A stretch of DNA of 64,000 nt from Pampus argenteus (Eukaryota; Chordata; Actinopteri; Scombriformes; Stromateidae), in the NCBI GenBank assembly GCA_036937835.1, contig CM072878.1:12596001-12660000 (forward strand), given 5' to 3'. A program made the position numbers and the translations under genes. This document shows positions 13,701 through 24,659 of the stretch, piece by piece. The notes under the pieces are model-generated. The model made no database searches, was not told where the DNA came from, and was given only the letters and a program-made list of their open reading frames with translations. The first letter of the stretch is position 1; each line of letters begins with the position of its first letter.

Positions 13701-15576
13701 CTCACACTCAATGTGATTGTCCAAAAATAAATAAATAAATTACATCACTCCAGAACATAGTCTGAATTCATAAGCATGCATTCAGAATTTTAACTCAAGT
13801 CCAGTCAAGTCTCAGCAGATCGATGCAATATGACAACAGATAAATAATAAATAACCGAAAAAGCAATTTCTATTAGTTTAATTTTACTTTTGTAAATTGG
13901 GAAAATTATGTACAAATAAATAACTTACATGTGTAAAACTACTGGTGCCAGTAAAAAAGATGGCAAGTGACAAATATTATTAATGTACAACATAATTCAA
14001 CCACGTACAACAACATACTCTGCACTGATTTGGGTAACAAACCTGCATTTTTACGTGCCTCTACAAATAATCTTTGTCCATTTTTTATCAAGAACCAATA
14101 CAGGCAGCACTAAAGGCAGCCTAATGATCTGCATGAGCTCTTTTCCAATGTGGGTTATAGACTGCTTATCTTAGAACAAGGTCTCACTATCTTTAACCTC
14201 CTTAGAAGATTTTATACATATCCAGCCCGAGTTACATCAGAACGTAGAGAGAACAGTCTAATTTTGTCACATTTACTGTAAATTCAGCATCATCATTCAT
14301 TCGTTTCATTTTGACTAGGCTTCTTACACAAATACGGGGAACAGCTAAATCACCTTTTGATGTCGTGACACACATCAAGAGTTACCTCTCACACATAAAT
14401 CAGCAAAGAAAAAAGTAGGTTATAAGAAAAACAGCAGCCAGCAAGCAGCTCTACACTTCAAGCTCTCCATGTTCATGTCCGATATTGGCTAAATCTAAAA
14501 TATGAACACACAGAGGGCGGTTATGAACATGCCAAGTCTCAAGTTCCAAACAGAAATTTCATCAAACACACTCGCTACTCCGTCTGGATGAAAGTATTAC
14601 TTTGAGAAGTGGAGCGGGCATATCGCAATGCTAAGCAATCATAATCCGCACTACACTTGCAAGAGGTTTCATCACCAACATTCCCTTCCTACTGCAAAAA
14701 TGAGGGAAAGAAACTATATTGATCTTTTTCTCCCTTGCTTCCAGGCATTCCCATTTCCCCGTGCAGCTTAAGCAGAATTTTTGTGGACAAATCCCACATT
14801 TGTGTTTCTTTCTGGAGGCTATTAATTGTCCTGAATAGGCGTAACTACTCCCAGGGCACAGCTATGTTGGCCATACAAAAGGTGTTGGTGGCCAGACTGT
14901 ACTCTATGCTGTGTAAAGTCTTGCCTTGTGTTTCATCAACCTTACATATTCTCTTCCATCGCCATTAGGTATGAGTTGTGCATTCGGTTCACCTCTATTA
15001 GTATCCAGCCTTGTTTTATCTTCAATACGTCAATATAAGAGGCGATAAATCTCAGTGCTGATCTCCACCACTCCCTGCCTTCATGCACAAACACCATTGC
15101 CAGTCCCATCGGGCTCTTATATGGGCCCTCATCTGTTCTTGTTACCTGCAGAGAAAGGCAGAGATGGGCATTACGCTTTATTGCAAAGCCGAGCTTCTGA
15201 TGTAGCGCTGGTCTGTCTGCTTAACGCACTTCAATGCCCCTGCTCGTATGAACAGGGATGATGAAATAAGTTGGCTATCAGAGCAAGAATGGGCAACTTC
15301 TATCTGTTTAGCCCCGGCCTATAAATGCTCAACAGTTTCCAAGGTGACTTTTCAAATTGCAGACAGATTCTCCATGGATAATTCATTACCTGCTCTCCCA
15401 TAAGCATGCACTCTAATAGGCGGCAAATTTCATCATGTCACACACAGGGAAACAAGAGCATCTGCCAACCCAAAATAAGAGAAATTAAAGTGTTACATTG
15501 CATCAAATAACATCATAAGCTAGCTGGCTCTCAGTCATATTTAGAAATCTATAAAACAACAAAATTAAAAAGGCTT

Positions 15577-15596
15577 ACACACACACACACACACAC
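15577..15596. repeat. CA dinucleotide microsatellite
   Basis: About ten uninterrupted CA units in the mafg 5' UTR intron. Confidence 0.9.
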
Positions 15597-16436
15597 CAAA
15601 ATACATATTTCCTAGACTTACTGCTTTATTTCAAATAGTACCAAATAAGATGTTGTTTTTAACTTCCAATACCTTACATAATAAGCACATGACCCAATTT
15701 AAACAGCCACTCATTGCGGGACTCCATTATAACAACACAGGCATAATATATTGCTTATCATGCATTTTTAAAATGGATTTGACGTCGCAGTTGACACCTA
15801 AGCACTTAGCCTAAATGTACTCACACCCCGTTTGTTGATGTACATCATGACAGCAATGCCCTGCAATAAAAAAAATGCACATTCTCAGCTGAATGTAGAT
15901 GAGGCTATTGATACATGCATGATGGTCATCACTTGATGCTCATGGCTTCATGACTGACTTGGAGGACAGATCAGCACCATTTCGATCCATCTACTTATAA
16001 TAACGGCGGCTTGGTGATAAACATCGACCCTTATCTACCGAGCAGACCTTTGTCCGGTGGTGCCATATTTCGGGGTGGATTCTGAGAACCTCTAAAATAC
16101 ATCATTGTGATGATTCAGCATCATAAAAAATAATAATAATAATAATAATACCGCTGCTTGTTTGTTGGCTCTGATAATAAAACAACACTGTGGTTAAAGC
16201 CAAGTACGGGTGGTTTGGTTTGCATTGCCATTGTTACAATTTAACCGGTGGATAAATGAATTGTCACTCCAGGTGAACCAATTCAATACGAAACGATAAT
16301 ATGGAAGCATTTCCTACAAGATGAAAAAATGCATGCATTTGAAGCGTGCACAAAAGCCACAACACGTTTGCTCAGATTTCACAATCACATTCATCCCTGA
16401 CAGAAATGTCATGAGAAAATAAATAATGCAACCAAC

Positions 16437-16850
16437 CTGATCTCGCTAATACCGCTGCCTCGGCTTGCTCTTGCTCCTCTTTTTTTTCCTCACAACGAGG
16501 TGATGAAGCAGCAGGTTTGAACAGCAAGAAAGCGCATGAGTTGACAAACCCTCTAGAAGGGATGTGATACAGTGGACACGAGACGCCAAACTAGTTATCG
16601 TAAAAACAACCTAGTTACACAGTTTTGACATTCCGCGACTCTTGTCTGCAACCTCTTAACCGCCTGCTTGTGAAAGTGGCAAACAACTCCCCGCCTACAA
16701 AACAAGCAAGCGAGGAAATCCCCGTGCTCAGCCTTCCTACTATTAACTGTAGCGATACAGCAGCAGCACGAGCGAATGACCGTTCAACGGGCAACTGTTG
16801 GCTGCCGCGCGACATCAAACCCACAATCTGAATGGCATATTTCATTCGCG
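16437..16850 (-). other. mafg: Candidate non-coding first exon and promoter A of mafg
   Basis: On the minus strand a good donor, CAG followed by GTTGGT, ends an exon at 16437. Sequence upstream (16440-16860) has more CpG than its surroundings. Human MAFG also has non-coding leader exons, which supports a distal start. The 5' limit of the exon is not visible, so the coordinate 16850 is only the edge of the CpG-bearing stretch. Confidence 0.4.
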
Positions 16851-16877
16851 GCTCACGAGCGTGTACAAAAGATTAGC

Positions 16878-16890
16878 TGCCATCTCAGCA
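16878..16890 (-). promoter_or_regulatory. Maf-recognition-like site
   Basis: On the minus strand the 13-mer TGCTGAGATGGCA matches the palindromic T-MARE TGCTGAGTCAGCA at 10 of 13 positions, with one half site complete. It lies just upstream of candidate first exon A of mafg. Weak as an isolated match. Confidence 0.3.
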
Positions 16891-17115
16891 TAGTAGGAGC
16901 CCGATAGTTGTCATGTCACACAGATTAGACGGAGCATTTCCGGTATAGTCGTTCAAAATAAAGAACACACGCGCGTGACTAAAAGAGGGCTATCTTAATT
17001 TGAAAAACCAATTCTGGTGTAAATCCGGTTAACTTGACGTATTTAGATCTTAGAAGCTAGGTGGCTAACTCATGAAGCTAGCCGCGGCCAGCTTGTCAGC
17101 GGCGAGGCGAAGGCA

Positions 17116-17128
17116 TGCACACTCAGCA
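17116..17128 (-). promoter_or_regulatory. Maf-recognition-like site (11 of 13)
   Basis: On the minus strand TGCTGAGTGTGCA differs from the T-MARE consensus TGCTGAGTCAGCA at two central positions only. It lies between the two candidate mafg first exons. Nrf2-small Maf control of the mammalian MAFG gene is established, so autoregulation is plausible here, but this site is only a sequence match. Confidence 0.4.
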
Positions 17129-17163
17129 TAACAACACCGACTCTGTTTGGTTTACAAACCCAC

Positions 17164-17373
17164 CTGACTTAAAATGACGTCCTCTGAAGTTGTGGCTGTC
17201 AATGTCCTCTTCTCACACCAACACGCCGAGGAAGAAACATGAGAGCCACAGCAGTATTTATTGGATATACACTGACAGAAGCGATACTGCTGCTCCCAAA
17301 CGCCAGCTCGTGCTCTCCTTGTTGATTCCTTTCTCTTGTATCGAAGCCAGACGTCATCGTGTTTGGTCACGTG
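17164..17373 (-). other. mafg: Candidate non-coding first exon and promoter B of mafg
   Basis: A very good minus-strand donor, CAG followed by GTGGGT, ends an exon at 17164. Upstream are a CRE-like GACGTCA (around 17352) and a CACGTG E-box (about 17368-17373). It begins within about 80 bp of the pycr1 polyadenylation signal, so the two genes would be packed almost end to end. The transcription start is not resolvable from sequence. Confidence 0.4.
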
Positions 17374-17449
17374 TCTTCATTCATGAAGGATCTTCTCTCC
17401 TCATTAGAAAATAACATTTTAATCAAAAATATATCAAATAGTGATGGCA

Positions 17450-17455
17450 TTTATT
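17450..17455 (-). terminator. pycr1: Candidate pycr1 polyadenylation signal AATAAA
   Basis: TTTATT on the plus strand, 661 bp past the pycr1 stop codon. It is the last AATAAA before the candidate mafg promoter B. Confidence 0.45.
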
Positions 17456-18115
17456 GTATCCAACTGCACATGTGTTGTGTTGACGCACATTAATCTCATC
17501 CATAGTGTTTTGGATATTTAATTATACACTTTTTTTTTTTAAAACTTCCTCAGTTTCATTGCTTTACAAAATATACCCTATTGCATTTTGTGCAAAAAAA
17601 GTTTAAGTAGTAAAATACAGTTCTTAAAATGAATGACAATGAACATACATGTTGACCCAAATACCTGTTGGCTTACCACTCCAGAAAAAAACAACAAAAA
17701 AACCCCCCCAAAACAAAACAAAAACCATAACTTTCACTGCAGACCACTGGAATGCACTGTCAACTTAGCAAACCTAACTTTCCCTACTACTATCAGAAGG
17801 GACCAACTGAAATAAGATTCCTGAAGCCACAGGACACGGAAATTATCATCCTATCTCAAACTTTGAATGAGGTAGCAAAGGAGAGGCATTTCATTATAGA
17901 AATAAAATATTAAATATATTTCTTATACAATTTTTTCCCCATGATGTTGGGTATCAGCCCATATTTTGTATTTTTCTAGATGCAAATCCATTAGGTTATG
18001 TTTCAACAATCATCTGCCAGTAGTGGTTTGCTGACGGAACGTACAACATCCTCAGTGATGTGACGAGTTATATTACAGTACGCCGTTTCCCAGTATGACT
18101 AAAAAAAAAAAAGGT

Positions 18116-20728
18116 TTAGTTTGTCTTGGTCTTTGGTTTGTTGAAGATACTGATCCCACGAGATCTAACTCCAACAGCCTCCACATTCACTCCTGGCTGC
18201 TGCATTACTTTGTCCAGAGTTGTCTTCTTAATCGCAGCTGGGGAGATTTTCTCTTGGTCTGCCAAAAACTGAAGTTCCCTTTTTAAATGAAGCACAGGGA
18301 TACAGATATATATTTACAACATAGTATGCAACATGCATAGCACAATATACTGTAGTTGATGTAATAATGTTTTCATAACTTGGTTAATAGCAACCATAGA
18401 AAAGAAATTTTCTCAATTTTAAAATAATTTGCAAATAGCTCCATCTGCTGGCTAAATTATAAATTTCAAAAGAAATATCACCCTTAGGGACATTTAAGTA
18501 AGACAATCAACTTAAAAGCATTTTCTTGTGTGTCCTTATGACAGGAAATATGATTTGTTGGTTTGTTTGTCTCACATTCTTCTCATCAAATTACCTGGTA
18601 CGAACACAGGAGGCCTCTACGGCATTGATCAGGAGGCTGCGGAAGCCACCGCTCTCCATGACATGTAGGGCGTGAATGGTGGCGCCCCCTGGTGAACACA
18701 CATTGTCTTTGAGCTGGCCGGGATGCTGCTCTGAGTCTAACAGCATTCGAGCTGCCCCCTTTGAAGAAACACAAAGGGAGATCCATGTTATACCAACAAA
18801 GCCTGGATTATGTAATACATGGCCTGTATCTGTTATCCAGCTATTGTATATCCAGACTGTCTGGAAGCAACCAAGACAGACTGTAGGTCATACTTGGCAG
18901 GGTTGTATTTAGTTTTATATGTCTTACTGGAACAGTGCACATTAATTTAACATTAGAATGAAAATGTGCATTTCCTTTTCAGATCTTGTAATGGTAACGG
19001 TAAGTATTGCGCTAAAAAACTATATACTATAAAGATTAATCAAAAAAACTCTTTCTTTACCAGCAGGGCTTGGGCTCCGAGGCGTACAGCCAGCCTCCTG
19101 GGCAGACCCATCTTCACTCCACCATCGGCAAGAGCATCTAAAGCTGTGAACGCCTGTAAAGGCCACAATCATTAATTGTGAGGATGAAGGAATGAGTAGA
19201 AACAACCTGAAAGACTCATCTGGGTTCAGGTAAACCAGCACTTCACTCACATAAGCAGGACCACTGCCACTCAGGCCGGTGACGGCGTCAATTAGGTCCT
19301 CTTCCACCTCAGTGCAGTATCCTACACTGGCCATCAGCTGCTCCAGAAGCTTTCCATCCTCCACCTCTGCATGTGTGCCTGTGGCGTACACGGTGGCCCC
19401 TTCACGCACTACTACGGGAGTGTTGGTCATGCAACGCATTACCTTTGGTGACGTGCGATACTGTTGCAGCTTCTGCAAAAGGGTAAAAATACATTATTTC
19501 ATGGACTACCTTGAAAAAGTTGGGCTGACTGAATAATATCCTTTCTAAGGTTACACACTATATCTCAGCCATTATTAAAAGGCAAATACATGGGCGTTAC
19601 AAGTCCAAACAGCAAACCAGCACCATGTTAAAGAATGTGCCTGAGGGTCTGCTGAGATCAGACACACAAAACATATGATGAGTCTCATGTCTAAGTCGTT
19701 CTTAATAACCAAGAAGTTGAAAATACTTAATAAAAGCAAAATTTCACAAGCTTTATCGATCATCTAGAGCTGAGAGATTCGTATCAATGTGATGTTGAAG
19801 TGAAACTAGAGATCTGAGGTTTTAATTATAGTAATGTTGTCAACATATCCCTGCTCCTATAGACAGGATTACAGCTGTAATTGACTCAAGTAAACAAACA
19901 ATTAATGGATACATAATGGACATTCATACCCCCATTACTTGTGATTTCCTCTAATGTCACTTATTTCTACATGAAATTAAATATGCATGAATTGCCTTAC
20001 TCAAAATTATGTCACAAGATTATTTGAATGAAAACATATCTCGTGATAATTAATATGAGTAGAAAGTACCATCACAGGGCTCTGACTTGCCTTCTCTATT
20101 GAGCTGATGGTGACACCTGCAGCACAGGACACAATGAGATGACGATCTTCTATGTCCGGTCCAATCTCATCAAGCACAAAAGGAATAATGTGGGGCTTCA
20201 CAGCCAGGAAAAGTACATCACTCTTGTTCACTGTTTCTTTGTTGCTGGTAGTGAAATTTACACCCAATTTCTGTAAGGACATTGTTTTATATGATGTCAG
20301 TCGCTGGCATAGGAAGTATTTACATGCAAAGTAAATGCATTTTTCTTTTTAAAAGCCAGCAGCCTAAAGCATACATAAAAATTATCTTGGATTAAACGCA
20401 ATCACAGATGGATCATACGGTGTAGTATTTATTTTAAATCCTAATTGTCCACCAACCCGCAGTCCCTGTACAGTGGGGAGATCTGTGTCTGGGGAACTGG
20501 CTGTAATTCTGTGGGTGGCAATCACACCTCGTGGGAAAAAAAAAAAAAAAAAAAAAGTCCAGAAATCATTTCAGTGTCTGATTGCAATCAACATGCATCA
20601 ACAACACAAGTCCAATCGAAACAATACACACATGCTGATGTAGGTATGCCTGAAAACTCACCTGCAGCTGTGAAGCCTCTCACCAGAGCATGGGCCAGCT
20701 GGCCCGCACCTATGAAGCCCACACTCAT
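18116..20728 (-). CDS. pycr1: Pyrroline-5-carboxylate reductase 1, mitochondrial
   Basis: Catalyses NAD(P)H-dependent reduction of pyrroline-5-carboxylate to proline, the last step of proline synthesis, in mitochondria. Seven coding exons fit exactly: 20662-20728, 20457-20527, 20091-20270, 19251-19472, 19061-19153, 18595-18758 and 18116-18278, giving 319 aa, as in human PYCR1. Visible motifs are the N-terminal Rossmann dinucleotide motif GAGQLA (7-12), VLFLAVKPH in the cofactor domain, and the family signature SPGGATIHALH with Thr238, an active-site residue in the human enzyme. Exon 1 opens AATGAGTG right after an acceptor, so a leader exon exists upstream. The donor after exon 3 is GC (AAG then GCAAGT), not GT. 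The last 27 residues diverge from mammalian PYCR1, as is common at this tail. PYCR2 is the alternative, but the gene order favours pycr1. Confidence 0.95.
20536..20556 (-). repeat. pycr1: T21 polypyrimidine tract at pycr1 exon-2 acceptor
   Basis: Twenty-one A on the plus strand are T21 on the transcribed strand. They end six bases before the acceptor dinucleotide (CCCACGAG) of coding exon 2. The homopolymer is therefore the splicing pyrimidine tract of this intron. Confidence 0.8.
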
Positions 20729-20993
20729 TCTGCATGCAAATGTTAAACAGTTTGACATGGATGAATCAGTTTTATCTAAATAAAGATAGATTGAATACTA
20801 AACTAAGTATTAAAACTTTATGTAACAAGTTGTCTACAAATATGACCCCTTAGCTCTGGATATGACTGCAGTGGTAGTAAACAAACTCCTACTTCCTTGT
20901 TAATCCATTGCAAACGTCATTTGTGAAAACATGGTGGCAGGAGCTACATTACAAACAGCGTATATATATATGTTTACATAGAAACATACTTAC

Positions 20994-21220
20994 GGATATA
21001 AAGAAGACACCCTGAAGTGGACTGTGTGGTCGTTTCACACAGCAACCGACCAACAGATTATCTACAACTTCAACGCTGTTAACGCTGTTAACGTGGCCCA
21101 ACTAGCTGTCGCAACTGTACCTGGTGGCAATAAGTTTGACAGGCAAGCGAGGGAACCAATCAACTTGCATGTTTACTCGGCACGTCACACACCTGACCAA
21201 TCATCTTGTTACTAACTATA
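20994..21220 (-). other. pycr1: Candidate pycr1 5' UTR exon
   Basis: On the minus strand TCC is followed by GTAAGTATG, a near-perfect donor, at 20993-20992. It pairs with the acceptor TTTGCATGCAG just before the ATG exon. The 5' limit is not visible; 21220 marks where the paired CCAAT boxes and CpG stretch begin. Confidence 0.55.
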
Positions 21221-21310
21221 ACTGTCGGGCGGGTCTTGTTAAGTCGAAAAGCCAGTTGCATCAGTTTGTTTGTGCCGCGCGGGGAAGAAAAGTTGAGCGC
21301 GTTACTAACA
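21150..21310 (-). promoter_or_regulatory. pycr1: pycr1 promoter region with paired CCAAT boxes
   Basis: Two CCAAT boxes (21156-21160 and 21197-21201) are 41 bp apart, a spacing of four helical turns typical of NF-Y pairs. A CRE-like TGACGTG (minus strand) lies beside them at about 21181-21187, followed by a CpG-bearing stretch (21222-21303). All lie 170-310 bp upstream of the leader-exon donor. Confidence 0.55.
21255..21263 (+). promoter_or_regulatory. ATF4/CEBP amino-acid response element
   Basis: GTTGCATCA matches the CARE/AARE consensus RTTKCATCA exactly. Mammalian PYCR1 is an established ATF4 target in the amino-acid and stress response. The site lies in the CpG stretch of the pycr1 promoter. 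The match is seen; function is inferred. Confidence 0.55.
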
Positions 21311-21419
21311 TCTGCTGGCGAAAAGTTTGAAAGACACAGCAGAAAATAACCAGGAATTAAGACAAATGTTATGCTGACCCAGAACATCAGTGGGAGCCAA
21401 CGTGTAGCCTAGTTAACAG

Positions 21420-21770
21420 TAAGTAACGTCATGTTTTCTTCACAAACGCTTCTGAGCAGAGAAACACGTCCTCGTCGTGGTCGTTTTTCTTGCTAATTTA
21501 AGTATGTTTACAAATTTAAAAGTCCAAATTGTTGATGTCATGTCGGTTTTCTGTCTTCAGCTGCTCCATATAGAACATATATATTATATACTGTGAAATG
21601 TAGGAAAGTATTAGTGTTTAGGAAAGAATAATGGAAACATTAAGGAATAATATATCTTTTTACAGTATAGAAATAAGACATATTAAAATGTTAAAGGTTC
21701 ACATATCAATTAAAGCCTATTGCATGCAAAGCAAATGATGCAGAAATCAAAGAGACACAAAATATACTAT
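21420..21770. other. Short intergenic stretch between pycr1 and myadml2
   Basis: AT-rich spacer. The only notable item is a plus-strand donor-like GTAAGTAAC at 21419, leading away from the pycr1 promoter. No exon can be confirmed. Confidence 0.5.
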
Positions 21771-21777
21771 TCAGTAT

Positions 21778-21783
21778 TTTATT
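21778..21783 (-). terminator. myadml2: Candidate myadml2 polyadenylation signal AATAAA
   Basis: AATAAA on the minus strand in an AT-rich end, giving a 3' UTR of about 1 kb. A second copy at 22114-22119 would give one of about 650 bp. Confidence 0.4.
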
Positions 21784-22766
21784 GAACATTGGAAAATATC
21801 ACAAAGAAAAAGAGGAAAAGTTACATTGCCCATCCCAAGTAATCAATTTGATGTTGTCTTATCATAATATTGCCTTCAGAAACCAATGTATCAGATACAT
21901 TCAACATTCAGTGGATAACAGGAAAAGTCTAATAAACCTGAACTTCTGGCATTATAAGTATGATGAGAAATATATGATTAAATTGATAAATAATGTTACA
22001 ATGTTGTAGTCAGTAGAAAACAATGCAATTAAGTTTAGCTCAGTTCAAGTCCGATAGGACGTAGGTGCCAACCAACAGTGCACAAAGGCAATGCAAAGAG
22101 TGCATAGAAGCAGTTTATTTTTCTTTCATTTCTTTCAATCCATCAGGTGCAGAGGTTTTCGTGAAAGAGTTTGGTATTTAGCTTTTTCCTAAAGATCAAG
22201 AGGGACTTTGCAGATCGAATAGAGAGATAAAAATACAGCAAAATGCCTGGAAAGCCAAAGCTGAAAGCTATGTTCAGTGCACACTGTAGACTTAATATAT
22301 ACTATGTATCTCTATGAGACACCAAGTTACGGGACAGTATAAGACATTAAATACATAACGCATGTTAATAGATACATAAATTGTTCAGCCTAAGCCTGAC
22401 TGACATAATACTGGTCTGATAGTCTAAACATTATCACACACCCCGTATGTCTACCCTGTGTGAGGCCACCAATGCAACTTTGAGAGGGGGGATGTATTTG
22501 TTGCAGAGATAGATGTGTTTCCCGGGGACATCTGTTGACAAAGTTGCTGTGATCAGCTCATCAGTGCACCTGGTAGACCTTCCCCGGTTGGTCACTGGAG
22601 AACTGGTGAGAGGCCTTAAAGTTTGTAGCATGAATCATGGGTAATACTGACTAGAACAGAGGCTCAATACAAGCTGAATACTGATAATAACAAATGTCAC
22701 ACAAATATAACACCATGAATTAATAAGGGAATGACTCCTTTCAGAGACCCAACTGTGGAGAGTTTT

Positions 22767-23678
22767 TCAGACAGCAGAGTTGGAGACAAAGCGAATCCTC
22801 TGGGAGTAGATGAGATCAACAAAATATAAGATCAGGTTGACATTGCTGAACACTGCCACCACCAGCTTACTGTCCCAAGGACAATCCCCACGTGGGCACT
22901 TATCTGGACGAGTAGTAGAGCTGTACTTCTTGTCAAAGCTGAAGATGGACCAGATCAGTGCAGTACTGAGGTAGAGGACCACAGCGAAGAAGGTGTAGAT
23001 GACCACAAACCTATCAAAGGGGAACCGCAGGGCAGAGGTCCTCCCAGAAACGGTCATTATGACCACTATCACTGTGACAGAGAAGCACAGGCTGAACACC
23101 ACCACACAATACTGGGTGGCAATGTAGAGGTTGTACTCGCTGTCGTTGGCCAGAGCTCCAAAAATAATGCAGGCCACAAAGCCCTGGACCACCTTGAGTA
23201 GACCAGACACAGTGGCCATGTAACCCACCACAGCACCCGGTTTGGCTCGAGTTAGGAACACTTCAGCTCCGTAGGGGAAGCAGCAGACACTAGAACAGAC
23301 AGTCACAGCAATGCGGTAGATTTGCACTTCACAGTCCTCATCAGGGCAGTCTGTTTGGAGGAAGTAAACAGGGTAAACCACAGAAGCAGTGATGTACATA
23401 AGTGTTGCCAGCATGGCAAAGGCCACAGTGAAGTTATCCCAGGAAATGGGCATGCAGGTGTGGAGCCGTGTAATGTCCAGGGTGAACACAACCAGCGTGA
23501 CGGAAAAGCAGAAGCACCACACAAACATACAGAAGGTTCCATAGGTGGCGCTGTAGCCCGCACTGTGGGAAACAAGAGCCATGATGGTGCAACCAAGTAG
23601 CAGCTGGCACATTCGAGCTGCACCTAAAGGTGACAACACAGCTTCTTTGTTGAGGTAGTGTCCTCCATGTGAATCCAT
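22767..23678 (-). CDS. myadml2: Myeloid-associated differentiation marker-like 2, MARVEL membrane protein
   Basis: One uninterrupted 303-codon frame, close to the 307 aa I recall for human MYADML2 and, like other MYADM genes, with a single coding exon. MYADM proteins are multi-spanning MARVEL proteins of membrane rafts; the biochemical role of this member is not known. Eight hydrophobic segments are visible, at about 24-40, 48-67, 83-106, 119-141, 150-175, 187-210, 223-247 and 271-290, consistent with two four-helix MARVEL units. Cysteine-rich loops with DCPDEDC and CPRGDCP follow segments 3 and 7. The start sits in a strong Kozak context (CACACC ATG G). An AG 15 bases upstream may be the acceptor of a leader exon, though its pyrimidine tract is poor. 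Identity also rests on its place between pycr1 and notum. Confidence 0.93.
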   Translation of the reverse strand: MDSHGGHYLNKEAVLSPLGAARMCQLLLGCTIMALVSHSAGYSATYGTFCMFVWCFCFSVTLVVFTLDITRLHTCMPISWDNFTVAFAMLATLMYITASVVYPVYFLQTDCPDEDCEVQIYRIAVTVCSSVCCFPYGAEVFLTRAKPGAVVGYMATVSGLLKVVQGFVACIIFGALANDSEYNLYIATQYCVVVFSLCFSVTVIVVIMTVSGRTSALRFPFDRFVVIYTFFAVVLYLSTALIWSIFSFDKKYSSTTRPDKCPRGDCPWDSKLVVAVFSNVNLILYFVDLIYSQRIRFVSNSAV

Positions 23679-24659
23679 GGTGTGTGTTATTCCCTAAATG
23701 TATATATACAGCCGTTTTATTCCTGGTGAGATTCTTGATGTCCTGTTCTTTGTCTTTGGCGTCCTTGTGGCCCACTCTTCTCTTTCGTCACAGACCTCAC
23801 CCTTTCCTTGGTTGCCTTTTATAGATGGTCCTTAATTACAAATGTCTGTAATTTTTCCCTGGTCTAGCTTTGTAATTACAGTGGTTTCCCTAAGATCAAG
23901 TTACATGTATACGTTGTTATTTAGAATTTTGTACAGTAGCTTTTAATTGTAATAGTTATTTAGCTAGACATTAAAAATAAGATTTTTTTTGTTTGCTTTT
24001 CGAAACAATATCAATTAATGTATTATTATTATTATTATTATCACTTGTCTGCACAGGTCTATAAACTATGCATATAGAGTCTTAATTTCTGTAAACCACG
24101 TATCATTGATATCAGTCCTCTTTTTAAAAATGCAAACCTAAAACTGTTTAGAGAATGAGAATGTTACCCTGGTCTTACTCAAAGCTGTAGCGTATGTCCT
24201 CATAAATCGTGGTTTTTCCTTGCTTCAACTTCGATCACCAAGTTGTCCAGTGTATCAAAAAGTTCAAAGTGAAGTGAAGTCCTGTCCAATAAGCCTTCCC
24301 CTTTAAATCATATCCAGAGATCAATCTTCCAACAGTGGCCTTCAATGTCGAACAGGTGGACTGGTTTGTTGTCCTATCAGTCAAGTTCCTGCATGTGTAA
24401 TTTCTTCACTTAACTTCCCGTCAAAGTCACTCAAACCTTTGGCTCTGTCTCTCTTGCTCTTTGTCTTGTTGTTTCTCGTTACTTTTGCCTCTCGGGTTGG
24501 ACTCCCACTTTTTCTTAGTCGCACCAGCAGCACACCCTCTCTCTCCTGTGTGTCCTGTGTGTGTGTGTGTGTTTGTCAGGGTGCAGTCAGTGGATTTGCA
24601 AGGGGTGGCCGTTTAAATGAAAGTTTGCGCCGAGCCCAGGGTTACAGGCCCCAATAGTG

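Larger units (their letters stand above)
7574..16436 (-). other. mafg: Long 5' UTR intron of mafg, no coding content seen
   Basis: The acceptor (TTTTTTACAG) at its right-to-left end is clear. The donor is either at 16436 or, for an alternative first exon, at 17163. I see no exon inside. It holds CA/GT microsatellites (about 8411, 11964, 15577-15596), an A-run at about 10219-10230, and a G-rich block at 10394-10777 with quadruplex potential. Confidence 0.6.

Noticed and set aside
23303..23775. Several frames of 92-113 codons overlapping myadml2
   Set aside because: These are shadows of the 303-codon myadml2 coding exon in other frames or on the opposite strand.
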